Shown here: in pieces, positions 32,927 to 41,276 of the stretch | How the letters are laid out: each line of letters starts with the position of its first letter | How positions within the stretch are numbered: the first letter of the stretch is position 1 | NCBI RefSeq assembly: GCF_000702665.1 | Contig: NZ_JNJA01000017.1 | Coordinates: forward strand, 22,051-86,050 | Source: Solidesulfovibrio alcoholivorans DSM 5433 | Lineage (GTDB): Bacteria > Desulfobacterota > Desulfovibrionia > Desulfovibrionales > Desulfovibrionaceae | DNA length: 64,000 nucleotides | Reading direction: 5' to 3' | Position numbers and translations under genes: made by a program | Notes under the pieces: model-generated | Told to the model about the DNA's origin: nothing | Databases searched by the model: none | Seen by the model: the letters and a program-made list of their open reading frames with translations, nothing else

Positions 32927-35401
32927 TCAATCCGGAAGGATGATGACGTGCACGCCCGGGTGGGCGCACAACCGTTCCAGGTCGAGGCCGTGGCTCAGGG
33001 AAGCCGGGATGAAGATCGTGCCGACGAAACCGCCCTCCACGGCCTGCCACAGCTCGGACTCGTGGCGCAGGGCCGCGGTTTCCTCGGGGCACATGTAGAA
33101 GCGTCGCGCGGGCGAACGGATCCCGTCGCGCGAATACAGCAGGCAGGGCCGCACCGGGGCGGCCTGATGCCCCTCGAGAAGGCCGCGCACCGTCCCGAGC
33201 AGCGCTTCCTGCTCCACGGGCTTGACCACGGCGGCGTCCGCCCCGGACGCCTCACCCTCGCTTTGGGACGCCACGGACACCACGAGCACCGGGATGTGCC
33301 GGGTGGCCGGGTCGGCGCGCAGCCTGCGGATGGCCTCGCAGCCGTCCATGCCCGGCATGCGCAGGTCCATGGTGATGCAGTCGGGCCGCCAGGTCGCGGC
33401 CAGGGACAGGGCCTCGACCCCGTTTCTGGCCGTGGCCGCGACATAACCGGCGTCGGTCAGGAGCGTTTCCAGGAGCCGCCGCACGCCGGCGTCGTCATCG
33501 ACCACGAGAACCCGCCATTTCCTGTCGGTTCCGCTGCCGGCGTCCGCTTCGGGCATGTCCACGGGCGCGGGCAGCGGACAGGCGGGCGCGTCCTGCGCGA
33601 CGGCGACGCATGGCAGGGTGAACGTGAACACGCTGCCCTCGCCCGGAACGCTCTCGACCCGGATGCGCCCGCCGTGGCGCTCGACGATCTGGCGGCAGAT
33701 CGGGAGGCCAAGCCCGGTGCCCTTGGGCTTTTCGGTCAGCGTGTCCCCGGCCTGCTTGAACTTCTCGAAGATGCACCCCAGGTCTTCGGCGGCGATGCCG
33801 CAGCCCGTATCGCGCACCGCGACGAGAATTTCGTCTCCCGCAACACGGGCCTCGACGCGGATCGTACCCGAATCCGTGAACTTCACGGCATTGCCGAGAA
33901 GGTTGACGAATACTTGTACCAGCCGGTCGCGGTCGCCGAGGACCATGGGCAGGGTCGCCGGCACGGCGCACAGGATCTCGAGGCCCTTGGCCCGCGCCAG
34001 GGGCAGCACCGCCCTGACCGCATGCTCCGCGGCATCGGCCAGGGACAACGGGGCCATCTTCCATTCGTAGCGCCCGGATTCCATCTTGGCGATGTCGAGG
34101 ACATCGTCCACGAGTTCGGTCAGGCGCTGGCCCTCGGCCACGATGATGTCGAGGTTTTCGCGAATCTGCTGCGCGGCGCGCCAGGTCCTGGGCTCGGCCT
34201 CGGCAAGGGCCGGGGCCACGACCTCGCCGAACTTGCGTCGGATGATCTTGGCGAACCCGAGCACCGACGTCAGGGGCGTGCGCAACTCGTGGGACACGGT
34301 GGAGATGAACTCCGTTTTCATCCGGTCCACTTCCTTTTCCACGGTGACGTCGCGCACGAGGATGATGGTGACGTCGCGTGCCTCCCCGGCCAGACGTACG
34401 GCCGTGGCCACGGCCTTGCCCGTGCCGCCTCCGGCCAGGCGTACCTCGATTGCGGCCAGGGGACCGTCCTTGCGGGCCTTCTCGGCCAGCGCGGCCAGAT
34501 CCTCCGGAAAATTTTCCGTGGCGGGCCGTCCGTCCACGTCGCCGCCGCAGCGGTCGAACATGGCAAGCAGGGCCGGGTTGTGCAGCGTGACCACGTCGTC
34601 GGCGTCGAGCACCAGCAGCCCGTCGGCGAGGTTGTCGATGATGGCCCGGGTGTGGGCCAGGGAGTTTTGCAGTTCACGCGTGGTGTCGGCCACGGCCTTG
34701 GTCAGATCCGAGACGAGCAGGGAGAGTTGGGAGGCCATGGACTGCATGGCCCGGGCCAGCACGCCCACCTCGTCGTCGCCGGTCCTCGGCGGCCTGGCGG
34801 AAAAGTCGTGGTCGCGGATCTTCACGGCGTAGCCGGCCAGTTCCACCAGGGGGCGGGTGATGCCGCCGACCAGTGCGTAGAAGACCACCACGGCCACGAG
34901 CAGCATGCCGAGCATGAGCGCCTCCTGGCCCATGACCGCGCCGCGCATCACCTGCCAGATACCGGCCCTGTCCATGCCGACCGTGACGAACCCGGCTTCT
35001 CCGGCCAGGATCGGGGCCGTCACCTGGATGAAGTCGCCGCGCCCCGGCAGCGAGAGCCGGACCACACCCCGCTCGGGCCGCACCCCGGACAAAGAGACGG
35101 GCATGGCCGGCACGAAGGTATGGGCCACCACGCGGCCCTGGGCATTCGTCACGAAGACGTAACCCACGCCATCGATGTGCAGGAATTCGTCAAGCATCGC
35201 CTGGACCGTGGCCGCGTCCCGGGCGGCCAGCGCATCGGGACTGCCGGCGGCGATGGCCATGGCGATGGCCCGGCCGGTGGTGACGTATTCGCTCGTGAGA
35301 TGCCGGTGCAGCAGCCACGCCGAAAGCAGGGCCGTACCGTTGGCCGCCACGCCGAAGACGAGGATCACGGCGACAAGGGTCTTGCGGAAAATCCTGGACA
35401 C
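32927..35401 (-). CDS. Hybrid sensor histidine kinase / response regulator
   Basis: 824-aa membrane kinase. Order: helix 1 (VAVILVFGVAANGTALLSAW), periplasmic domain of about 130 aa with Cache-like features (VGYVFVTNAQGRVVAHTFVP), helix 2 (LMLGMLLVAVVVFYALVGGI), HAMP, PAS (IIDNLADGLLVLDADDVVTL), HisKA with TVSHELRTPLTSV near 370, HATPase_c (GTGLGLPICRQIVERHGGRI), receiver domain (VVDDDAGVRRLL, CITMDLRMPGMDG, VVKPVEQE), and a further 70-aa C-terminal domain that looks like a degenerate receiver. It starts with GTG 35401, GGAG 9 nt upstream, only 4 nt after the stop of the binding-protein gene, implying a sensing pair. Confidence 0.92.
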   Translation of the reverse strand: MSRIFRKTLVAVILVFGVAANGTALLSAWLLHRHLTSEYVTTGRAIAMAIAAGSPDALAARDAATVQAMLDEFLHIDGVGYVFVTNAQGRVVAHTFVPAMPVSLSGVRPERGVVRLSLPGRGDFIQVTAPILAGEAGFVTVGMDRAGIWQVMRGAVMGQEALMLGMLLVAVVVFYALVGGITRPLVELAGYAVKIRDHDFSARPPRTGDDEVGVLARAMQSMASQLSLLVSDLTKAVADTTRELQNSLAHTRAIIDNLADGLLVLDADDVVTLHNPALLAMFDRCGGDVDGRPATENFPEDLAALAEKARKDGPLAAIEVRLAGGGTGKAVATAVRLAGEARDVTIILVRDVTVEKEVDRMKTEFISTVSHELRTPLTSVLGFAKIIRRKFGEVVAPALAEAEPRTWRAAQQIRENLDIIVAEGQRLTELVDDVLDIAKMESGRYEWKMAPLSLADAAEHAVRAVLPLARAKGLEILCAVPATLPMVLGDRDRLVQVFVNLLGNAVKFTDSGTIRVEARVAGDEILVAVRDTGCGIAAEDLGCIFEKFKQAGDTLTEKPKGTGLGLPICRQIVERHGGRIRVESVPGEGSVFTFTLPCVAVAQDAPACPLPAPVDMPEADAGSGTDRKWRVLVVDDDAGVRRLLETLLTDAGYVAATARNGVEALSLAATWRPDCITMDLRMPGMDGCEAIRRLRADPATRHIPVLVVSVASQSEGEASGADAAVVKPVEQEALLGTVRGLLEGHQAAPVRPCLLYSRDGIRSPARRFYMCPEETAALRHESELWQAVEGGFVGTIFIPASLSHGLDLERLCAHPGVHVIILPD

Positions 35402-35405
35402 GGGG

Positions 35406-36659
35406 TCAGTCTCCGGCCGCCGCGGCGACGGCTTCCAGGGGGACGAGGGCGCCGTTGGCCGCCGTGAACAGGTAGATCGTGTGCAGCGCCTGATGGTGCC
35501 GGCCGTCGAGGGACAGGGGCTGGTCAAGGCCGATGTCGGCCGGCCCGGCGGCGCGCGACGCCGCGTCGAGCTGCCGGCGGTCGGTGGGATCTGGCATGGC
35601 CGCAAGCACCGCAAGCAGCAGACGGGCGTTCAAGTAGCCCTCGAATCCCGTGGCGCTGCCTTCGGGCATCGCCTTGGGCCAGCCGTTCGGCGGCGGCGCG
35701 GCTTCCGTGGCTCCCAGGGCGGCCAGGTCGCGCCGATAGTCCCGCGCCGCCGGCAGGTCGGCATCGCGCCAGGACGGCGTGACCTGGGAAAAGATCAGCC
35801 CGTCGTCCAGGGTCAGTCCCAAGGGCGCGCCCTGGGCGGCCAGCACACGCAGCAGGATTTCGCCGCCGGCAAAGGAAACGAGGCCGATGGGCATGTGCAG
35901 GCCCTGGCGGCGCATGTCGCGGATCACCGCCGCGCAGGCCGGGGATGCGCCGATGACCAGCACGGCATCGGGGCGGCACGCGGCCAGGATGCGCGCCTGC
36001 GGCGTCATGTCGTCCCCTGCCGCTGCGGAGCGGGAGAAGGTGGCCTCGCCGCACAAGTCGCGCCCGCGCCTGGCCAGGGCGCGACCGGCGCCGTCCCAGC
36101 CGCTGCGGCCGAAGGCGTCGGCCTGGTGGCAGATGGCGATGCGATTGAGCCCCCGGCGGAAGAAGGCCTCGACGAGGGCCTCGATCTCCTGGAAATACGA
36201 CGCGCGCAGGTTGTAGACGTAGCCGACGTAGGGCGGCTGCCGCGCGGCCTCGAGCCCGGTGACCGGGAAGAAAAGGCGCGCGTGTTCCCCGGCCCGGACG
36301 CGCAGCACCGGCAGTTCGCGGCTGACGGTGGGCGAACCCAGGGCGGAGAAAAGCGCCAGCACGCCCTGGTCGAGGAAGCGCACGGAGTTCCGGATGGCGG
36401 GATCGGGTTCGTAATGGTCGTCGGCAACGAGCAGTTCGATCCTGCGCCCGTCGATGCCGCCGTCACGGTTGCGGCGGGCGAAGGCGGCCTGGGCGCCGCG
36501 GTAGAGCTCCACGGCCATGGCCTGGGTCGGACCGGTGAAGCCGGCCGTGAGCCCCAGGCGGATCGGTTCGGGCTCCGCGGCCCGGCATGGCGGCGCGGTC
36601 GCGCAAAGGGCCAAACCCCACAGCGCGAAGCATACGAACACGCGTAACCTGCCCGCCAT
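35406..36659 (-). CDS. Periplasmic ligand-binding protein of the LivK/ABC type, partner of the hybrid kinase
   Basis: 417-aa type I periplasmic binding protein. Signal peptide (VFVCFALWGLALCATAPPCRA), then LGLTAGFTGPTQAMAVELYR, RRIELLVADDHYEPDPAIRN, RIAICHQADAFGRSGWDGAG, DAVLVIGASPACAAVIRDMR. Domain layout matches the amino acid/amide receptor family, but no transporter genes are present. The tight link to the kinase gene suggests it presents a ligand to the kinase periplasmic domain, as in TorT-TorS or LuxP-LuxQ (inference). The start is ATG 36659. Its promoter overlaps the palindrome at 36712-36730. Confidence 0.85.
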   Translation of the reverse strand: MAGRLRVFVCFALWGLALCATAPPCRAAEPEPIRLGLTAGFTGPTQAMAVELYRGAQAAFARRNRDGGIDGRRIELLVADDHYEPDPAIRNSVRFLDQGVLALFSALGSPTVSRELPVLRVRAGEHARLFFPVTGLEAARQPPYVGYVYNLRASYFQEIEALVEAFFRRGLNRIAICHQADAFGRSGWDGAGRALARRGRDLCGEATFSRSAAAGDDMTPQARILAACRPDAVLVIGASPACAAVIRDMRRQGLHMPIGLVSFAGGEILLRVLAAQGAPLGLTLDDGLIFSQVTPSWRDADLPAARDYRRDLAALGATEAAPPPNGWPKAMPEGSATGFEGYLNARLLLAVLAAMPDPTDRRQLDAASRAAGPADIGLDQPLSLDGRHHQALHTIYLFTAANGALVPLEAVAAAAGD

Positions 36660-36700
36660 CGTCTCCGGCCTCCCGGGTCTACTTTTAAACGCTTGCCATT

Positions 36701-36729
36701 TTCCTAGGCCCTTTGACACGACGCGTCAA
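36701..36729 (-). promoter_or_regulatory. Predicted promoter for the binding protein/hybrid kinase operon
   Basis: Minus strand TTGACG (36724-36729), exact 17-nt spacer, TAGGAA (36701-36706). The -35 box is inside the palindrome at 36712-36730. Confidence 0.5.
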
Positions 36730-36730
36730 A
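36712..36730. promoter_or_regulatory. 19-bp palindrome, candidate operator
   Basis: TTTGAC-ACGACGC-GTCAAA: six-base arms with inner CG-A-CG symmetry, between the divergent phoB and binding-protein genes. It covers the minus-strand -35 region, so a bound dimeric regulator would block or control that promoter. Confidence 0.5.
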
Positions 36731-36775
36731 CGCCCCACTCCTGTTACGGCGCGCCCTTGCTGGATCGCACAAAGA

Positions 36776-36793
36776 GTGTCACACAATCGTCAC
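36776..36793 (+). promoter_or_regulatory. Pho box upstream of phoB
   Basis: Direct repeats GTGTCAC (36776-36782) and TCGTCAC (36787-36793) separated by ACAA give the 11-bp periodicity of the PhoB site (consensus CTGTCAT-N4-CTGTCAC type). It lies 65 nt before the phoB start, suggesting autoregulation. Confidence 0.7.
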
Positions 36794-36858
36794 GAGCCAT
36801 TCACCCCCGCGTCAAGCCGCCGTGTTCTTTCGAGCGACGAAACATCCGAGGTGGTCGC

Positions 36859-37542
36859 ATGTCCAAGGATTCCATCCTGATAGTCGAAGACGACGACGAC
36901 ATCGTCGAACTGCTCGCCTTCAACCTGCAAAGCGCCGGTTTCGCCACCGAAACGGCAAAAGACGGTTACGACGCCCTGACCAAGGCCCGCCGCTCGCCGC
37001 CGGCCGGCATCATCCTGGATCTCATGCTCCCGGGTCTCGACGGCTTCGAGGTCTGCAAGGAGCTCAAGCGCGATCCCAAGACCGCCGCCGCCCCCATCAT
37101 CATGCTCACCGCGCGGGGCGAGGAAGTGGACCGCATCGTGGGCCTGGAACTCGGGGCGGACGACTACGTGGTCAAGCCGTTCTCCCCCCGGGAGCTCATC
37201 CTGCGCCTGCGCGCCGTGCTCAAGCGCCACGCCCCGGAACAGGAAAAACGCCAGGTGCTCACCCGCGACGGCCTGTCCGTGGACCTCGGCGCGCACCGCG
37301 TCACCCTTGACGGCGAGGAAGTGGCGCTGACCGCCACGGAATTCAGGCTGCTCGCGGAACTGTTCCAGAGCACCGGGCGCGTGCTCACCCGCGACCGGCT
37401 GCTCAATTCCGTCTGGGGCTACGAGTTCGAAGGCTACGCCCGCACCGTGGACACCCACATCCGCCGCCTGCGCCAGAAACTCGGCGCCTGCGCCCGCATG
37501 ATCGAAACCGTCCGGGGCGTGGGCTACCGGTTCAAGGAGTGA
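36859..37542 (+). CDS. phoB: PhoB-type response regulator
   Basis: 227-aa OmpR/PhoB-family activator. Receiver: acidic cluster EDDDD at 10-14, phosphoacceptor D54 in IILDLMLPG, Thr in MLTARG, K106 in VVKPFSP. The winged helix DNA-binding domain begins near residue 128 and ends TVDTHIRRLRQKLG ... ETVRGVGYRFKE, typical of PhoB. The start is ATG 36859, with GAGGTG 6 nt upstream. phoR starts 4 nt after its stop and pstB follows. A Pho box is present upstream. Assignment as phosphate control rests on phoR-pstB context. Confidence 0.93.
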   Translation: MSKDSILIVEDDDDIVELLAFNLQSAGFATETAKDGYDALTKARRSPPAGIILDLMLPGLDGFEVCKELKRDPKTAAAPIIMLTARGEEVDRIVGLELGADDYVVKPFSPRELILRLRAVLKRHAPEQEKRQVLTRDGLSVDLGAHRVTLDGEEVALTATEFRLLAELFQSTGRVLTRDRLLNSVWGYEFEGYARTVDTHIRRLRQKLGACARMIETVRGVGYRFKE

Positions 37543-37546
37543 GCCC

Positions 37547-39037
37547 TTGCGTGCCGCCGCCACCCTGGGGCTGCGGGCCACGGCCGTATGCCTGGCCGTG
37601 ACGGCCGCAAGCCTCGCCATCCCGGAGCTCATGCCTTCCCCGGCCACCCGGCCCGAGCGCCTGGCCGTCCTCGCCCTGGCGCTGGTCGTCGCCGGCGCGG
37701 CCTTCTGGCTCATCGGGCGCAGCCTGTCCCGCTCCCTGGCCGAGGTCATCGCCGTGGCCCGGGCCATCGGCGACGGCGACTACCGCCGCAGGCTGCATCT
37801 GTCCCCGGGCGGGGAGTTCAGCGCCCTGGCCGAGGCCATCAACCACATGGCCCGGCGCATCGAGTCCCACATCGCCACCATCACCGACCAGAAGACACAA
37901 CTCGAAGCCATCCTCGACGGCATGCGCGAGGGCGTCATGGTCCTCGACGCGGCAGGCAAGATCCGCGTGGCCAATCCGGCGCTCAAGCGCATCGTCCCGG
38001 TCAGCGGCGACATTACCGGCCGCCGGCCCATCGAGGCGGCCCCGAGCCCGGAGTTGCAGATGGCCTGCGACCGCCTGCTCGGCGACCGCGCCGAGGACGC
38101 TCCGGCCGCCGCCAGCCTGGAGATGGAGCTCGGCCCTGGGCGGTTCTACGAAGTTTCCCTGGTGCGCCTGGGGCCCGACCCGGCCGACGCCCGCCGCGAC
38201 CACGGCGCGGTGCTCGTCTTTCACGACGTCTCCGAAACCCGCCGCCTCTCCCGGGTGCGGCGCGATTTCGCGGCCAACGTCACCCACGAAATGCGCACCC
38301 CGCTCACGTCCATCAAGGGCTACGCCGAGACCCTGCTTGCCGCCGCGCCGGAACTGGCCCCGGAAAAGCGCCGCTTTCTCGACGTGATCCTGAAAAACGC
38401 CAATCACATGTCCAAGATGGTGGACGACATCCTCACTCTGGCCCGGCTCGAAGAGCAGCCCCGCACGCAGGACGGGGCGGACGGGGCAGGGCGTCCCGCG
38501 CCGGACGCCGACCCGGCCTCGGCCCTGGCCGACGCCGTGCGCGAGTGCGAGCCCCTGGCCCAGGCCAAACGGCTCGCCCTGGATAACCAGTTGCCCGCCG
38601 ACCTGCCGCGCGTGCGCTGCGACGGTGGCCAGCTCACACAGGTCTGGCGCAACCTGCTCGAAAACGCCGCGCGCTTCGCCCCCGAGGGCACGCGCATCGT
38701 CATGCAGGCCGTGCCCGACGCCGACGGCGCGACCGTCACCTGCGGCGTCCTGGACCAGGGCCCGGGCATCCCGCCCGAGGAACGCCAGAGGGTGTTCGAA
38801 CGTTTCTACCGCGTGGAGCGCCACCGCTCCAAGACGCCGGGCAGCACCGGGCTCGGCCTGGCCATCGTCAAGCACATCGTGGAACGCCACAGCGGCCGCG
38901 TCTGGGCCGACCGCGCCCGGGGCGAGATGACCGGCGCGGCGGTCTTTTTCACCCTGGCCGTCGCGCCGCGCACCCAGGCGGACGCAGAGTACGCCGATGC
39001 GGGCCGTTGTCTTGGACCATCGACCCAATCGTCATGA
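37547..39037 (+). CDS. phoR: PhoR-type sensor histidine kinase
   Basis: 496-aa membrane kinase: two N-terminal hydrophobic segments with almost no periplasmic loop (AVCLAVTAASLAIPELM, LAVLALALVVAGAAFWLIG), HAMP (SLSRSLAEVIAVARAIGDGD), PAS (LDGMREGVMVLDAAGKIRVA), HisKA FAANVTHEMRTPLTSIKGY with His near 246, and HATPase_c with STGLGLAIVKHIVERH. The lack of a sensor domain is typical of PhoR, which reads phosphate status through PhoU/PstSCAB. TTG start at 37547, well supported by AAGGAG 7 nt upstream; an unusual but clear start codon. Confidence 0.9.
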   Translation: MRAAATLGLRATAVCLAVTAASLAIPELMPSPATRPERLAVLALALVVAGAAFWLIGRSLSRSLAEVIAVARAIGDGDYRRRLHLSPGGEFSALAEAINHMARRIESHIATITDQKTQLEAILDGMREGVMVLDAAGKIRVANPALKRIVPVSGDITGRRPIEAAPSPELQMACDRLLGDRAEDAPAAASLEMELGPGRFYEVSLVRLGPDPADARRDHGAVLVFHDVSETRRLSRVRRDFAANVTHEMRTPLTSIKGYAETLLAAAPELAPEKRRFLDVILKNANHMSKMVDDILTLARLEEQPRTQDGADGAGRPAPDADPASALADAVRECEPLAQAKRLALDNQLPADLPRVRCDGGQLTQVWRNLLENAARFAPEGTRIVMQAVPDADGATVTCGVLDQGPGIPPEERQRVFERFYRVERHRSKTPGSTGLGLAIVKHIVERHSGRVWADRARGEMTGAAVFFTLAVAPRTQADAEYADAGRCLGPSTQSS

Positions 39038-39113
39038 AACTTCCACACCCGGTCGGCAAGATGCCCCCGAAACACTTCCCGCCCGACCGGCTGCGAACGA
39101 AAAGGAACCGCCC

Positions 39114-39875
39114 ATGCCAGACATCATCAAGATGGTCGCCAAAAACCTCAATTTCTACTACGGCCGCTTCAAAGCCTTGCAGGACATCAACCTGACCATC
39201 AACGAGCGGCAGGTCACGGCGCTGATCGGCCCCTCCGGCTGCGGCAAATCCACGTTCCTGCGCTGCTTAAACCGCATGAACGACCTTATCCCGGGCACCC
39301 GGGTCGAGGGCGAGCTGACGCTCGACGGCGAGAACGTCTACGCCCAGAGCCTGGACGTGGTCGAACTGCGCCGCCGGGTGGGCATGGTCTTCCAGAAGCC
39401 CAACCCCTTTCCCAAGACCATTTTCGAAAACGTGGCCTACGGGCTTCGCGTCGGCGGCATGCGCGATAACACCTACATCTCGCAGCAGGTGGAAAAAAGC
39501 CTCAAGGGCGCGGCGCTTTTCGACGAGGTCAAGGACCGCATCCACGACTCGGCCCTGGGCCTGTCCGGCGGCCAGCAGCAGCGCCTGTGCATCGCCCGGG
39601 CCCTGGCCATCGAGCCCGAGGTGCTGCTCATGGACGAGCCCGCCTCGGCGCTCGACCCCATCGCCACCCAGAAGATCGAGGAACTCATCCACGAGCTCAA
39701 ACGCAATTTCACGATCATCATCGTCACCCACAGCATGCAGCAGGCCGCCCGCGTCTCGGACCGCACGGCCTTTTTCTACATGGGCAAGCTGATCGAAGTG
39801 GACGCCACGGAGACCATCTTCACCCGGCCGTCCCAGAAGCAGACCGAGGACTACATCACCGGCCGTTTCGGCTGA
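39114..39875 (+). CDS. pstB: Phosphate ABC transporter ATP-binding protein PstB
   Basis: 253-aa ATPase of the high-affinity phosphate importer, exact family length. Walker A GPSGCGKST (39-47), Q-loop VFQKPNPFPKTI (PstB-specific), signature LGLSGGQQQRLCIARAL, Walker B LLMDEPASALDP, H-loop VTHSMQQA. AAAGGAA precedes ATG 39114; readings from 38997 are rejected. It lies 76 nt after phoR. pstS, pstC, pstA and phoU are not next to it, so the Pst locus is split in this genome or the rest lies elsewhere. Confidence 0.97.
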   Translation: MPDIIKMVAKNLNFYYGRFKALQDINLTINERQVTALIGPSGCGKSTFLRCLNRMNDLIPGTRVEGELTLDGENVYAQSLDVVELRRRVGMVFQKPNPFPKTIFENVAYGLRVGGMRDNTYISQQVEKSLKGAALFDEVKDRIHDSALGLSGGQQQRLCIARALAIEPEVLLMDEPASALDPIATQKIEELIHELKRNFTIIIVTHSMQQAARVSDRTAFFYMGKLIEVDATETIFTRPSQKQTEDYITGRFG

Positions 39876-39993
39876 TGCCGCGCCAGGAGCCGGCCGCGAC
39901 CACCGCACCGGCTCCGCGCTCCCCCGCCGCTTCCCGGCGATTCCCGGGCCGGGCGCGCCCGTCGCGGGACACAAAGGGGCCCGCCGACCCCCT

Positions 39994-40021
39994 TTGATTT
40001 CCCGGCGATACCCGCTATGCA
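39994..40021 (+). promoter_or_regulatory. Possible promoter for the three-gene glycosidase operon
   Basis: TTGATT (39994-39999), 16-nt spacer, TATGCA (40016-40021), 78 nt before the first start codon. The pstB-to-operon interval (39876-40099) shows no gene or recognised riboswitch. Confidence 0.4.
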
Positions 40022-40099
40022 TGGAACCTCTTGCCCGGGAGCCCGGTTAGCCGTATCCCGTCGCCCCCGTGCCGCATTCCAACCAAAGGACGCATCGGC

Positions 40100-41263
40100 A
40101 TGAGGTTTCCGCTTTTTCCCGCAAAAATCGCCGCCGCCGTGATCCTGCCCGCCGTGGCCGCGCTGCTGCTCGGCACCTTCGCCGTTTCCCGCCTGGACGC
40201 CCTGGCCGACCGCTCGCGCGCCCTGGAGACCGCCCGCCTGCCCCGCGCCGACCTGGCCGTTGCCGTGGAGCGCCAGCTCCTGCTCGCGGCCCAGGCCATC
40301 CGCGGCTACGCCCTGACCGCCGACCGCGACGCCTTGGAACGGGCCAAGAAAGACCTGGCCAAGGCCGCCGACGCCCTGCACGACGCCAGCGAGGCCGCCA
40401 CGCGGCCGGGCATGGAATCCCTGGCCGCCGAGGCCGAGAAGATCAGCTATTTCCTGGATGCCTACAAAAAGGCCGCCGAGGCGTCGGTCGCCGGCAACGA
40501 GCGCCTGGACGCCGCGCGCGCGGCCCTGGACCGGGCCGCGACCGGCTACGCAGGGGCCGTTTCCGGCTACATCGAGCAGAAGACCGCCCAGTGGGACAAG
40601 GAACTCGCCGCCAAATACCCGCAGCCCGATCCCCTGCGCCAGCACGCGAAGCGTCTCAAGGTCGCCCAGGCGGCCCTGGCCGCGGGCGGCGACGTGCGCG
40701 AAGCCGCCGCCACCGCCCGCGCCCTGCGCGACCCCGCGCGGCTGTCCGAGGCGACCGAACGCCTGGACGCCGCCGAAGCCGCCCTGCGAGACGCCCGCGC
40801 CGGCTCCGACGACGACGCCAGGCGGCTCGCCCCGGCCTTCGCCGCCCTGGCCGAGTACCGCCAGGCCGTGGCCGGCGTGCTGGCCGACTGGGAAGCCCTG
40901 CGCGCCACGGGCCGCCAGATCCTCGAAGCCGAGCGCGCCGCCCTGTCCGCGGCCACGGCCCTTGGCGGCGCGTCCCTGGCCGAGGCCGCCGGTGACGCCG
41001 GGGCCGTGGCCTCCGCCCTTCGCGGCTCGCGCCTGACGCTGCGCGTCGCCGCCTGGGGCATCCTGTTCCTCGGCGCGGTCTTCGCCGTGGCTGTGGCCCT
41101 GCTCCTCGGCGTTCCGGTGCGGCGCTGCGCCTTTTTCGCCAAAGACCTCGCCGACGGCCGCGTGACCGGAACGCTCGCCGTCTCCTGCCGCGACGAAGTG
41201 GGGCAACTCGCCGAGAGCCTGCGGGAAATGGCCCGGCGGCTCGGCAAGCGCCTGGCCCGCTAG
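40100..41263 (+). CDS. Chemoreceptor-like sensor fragment (helical-bundle sensor plus HAMP, no output domain)
   Basis: 387-aa membrane protein. TM1 (AKIAAAVILPAVAALLLGTF), a 280-residue extracytoplasmic all-helical region rich in Ala/Asp/Arg like helical bimodular (HBM) chemoreceptor sensors, TM2 (VAAWGILFLGAVFAVAVALL), then a HAMP-like segment (VPVRRCAFFAKDLADGRVTG ... DEVGQLAESLREMARRLGKR) and stop. There is no methyl-accepting, kinase or cyclase domain after HAMP, in this or other frames. The start is ATG 40100 after AAAGGA. Followed 13 nt later by the triple-repeat gene, so it is the first gene of that operon. It could be a membrane partner or an eroded receptor. Confidence 0.75.
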   Translation: MRFPLFPAKIAAAVILPAVAALLLGTFAVSRLDALADRSRALETARLPRADLAVAVERQLLLAAQAIRGYALTADRDALERAKKDLAKAADALHDASEAATRPGMESLAAEAEKISYFLDAYKKAAEASVAGNERLDAARAALDRAATGYAGAVSGYIEQKTAQWDKELAAKYPQPDPLRQHAKRLKVAQAALAAGGDVREAAATARALRDPARLSEATERLDAAEAALRDARAGSDDDARRLAPAFAALAEYRQAVAGVLADWEALRATGRQILEAERAALSAATALGGASLAEAAGDAGAVASALRGSRLTLRVAAWGILFLGAVFAVAVALLLGVPVRRCAFFAKDLADGRVTGTLAVSCRDEVGQLAESLREMARRLGKRLAR

Positions 41264-41276
41264 GGCGCGCACCACC

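Noticed and set aside
39876..40099. Possible c-di-GMP riboswitch before the HAMP sensor gene
   Set aside because: Some GC-rich stems exist, but the conserved core bases of the known classes are not present.
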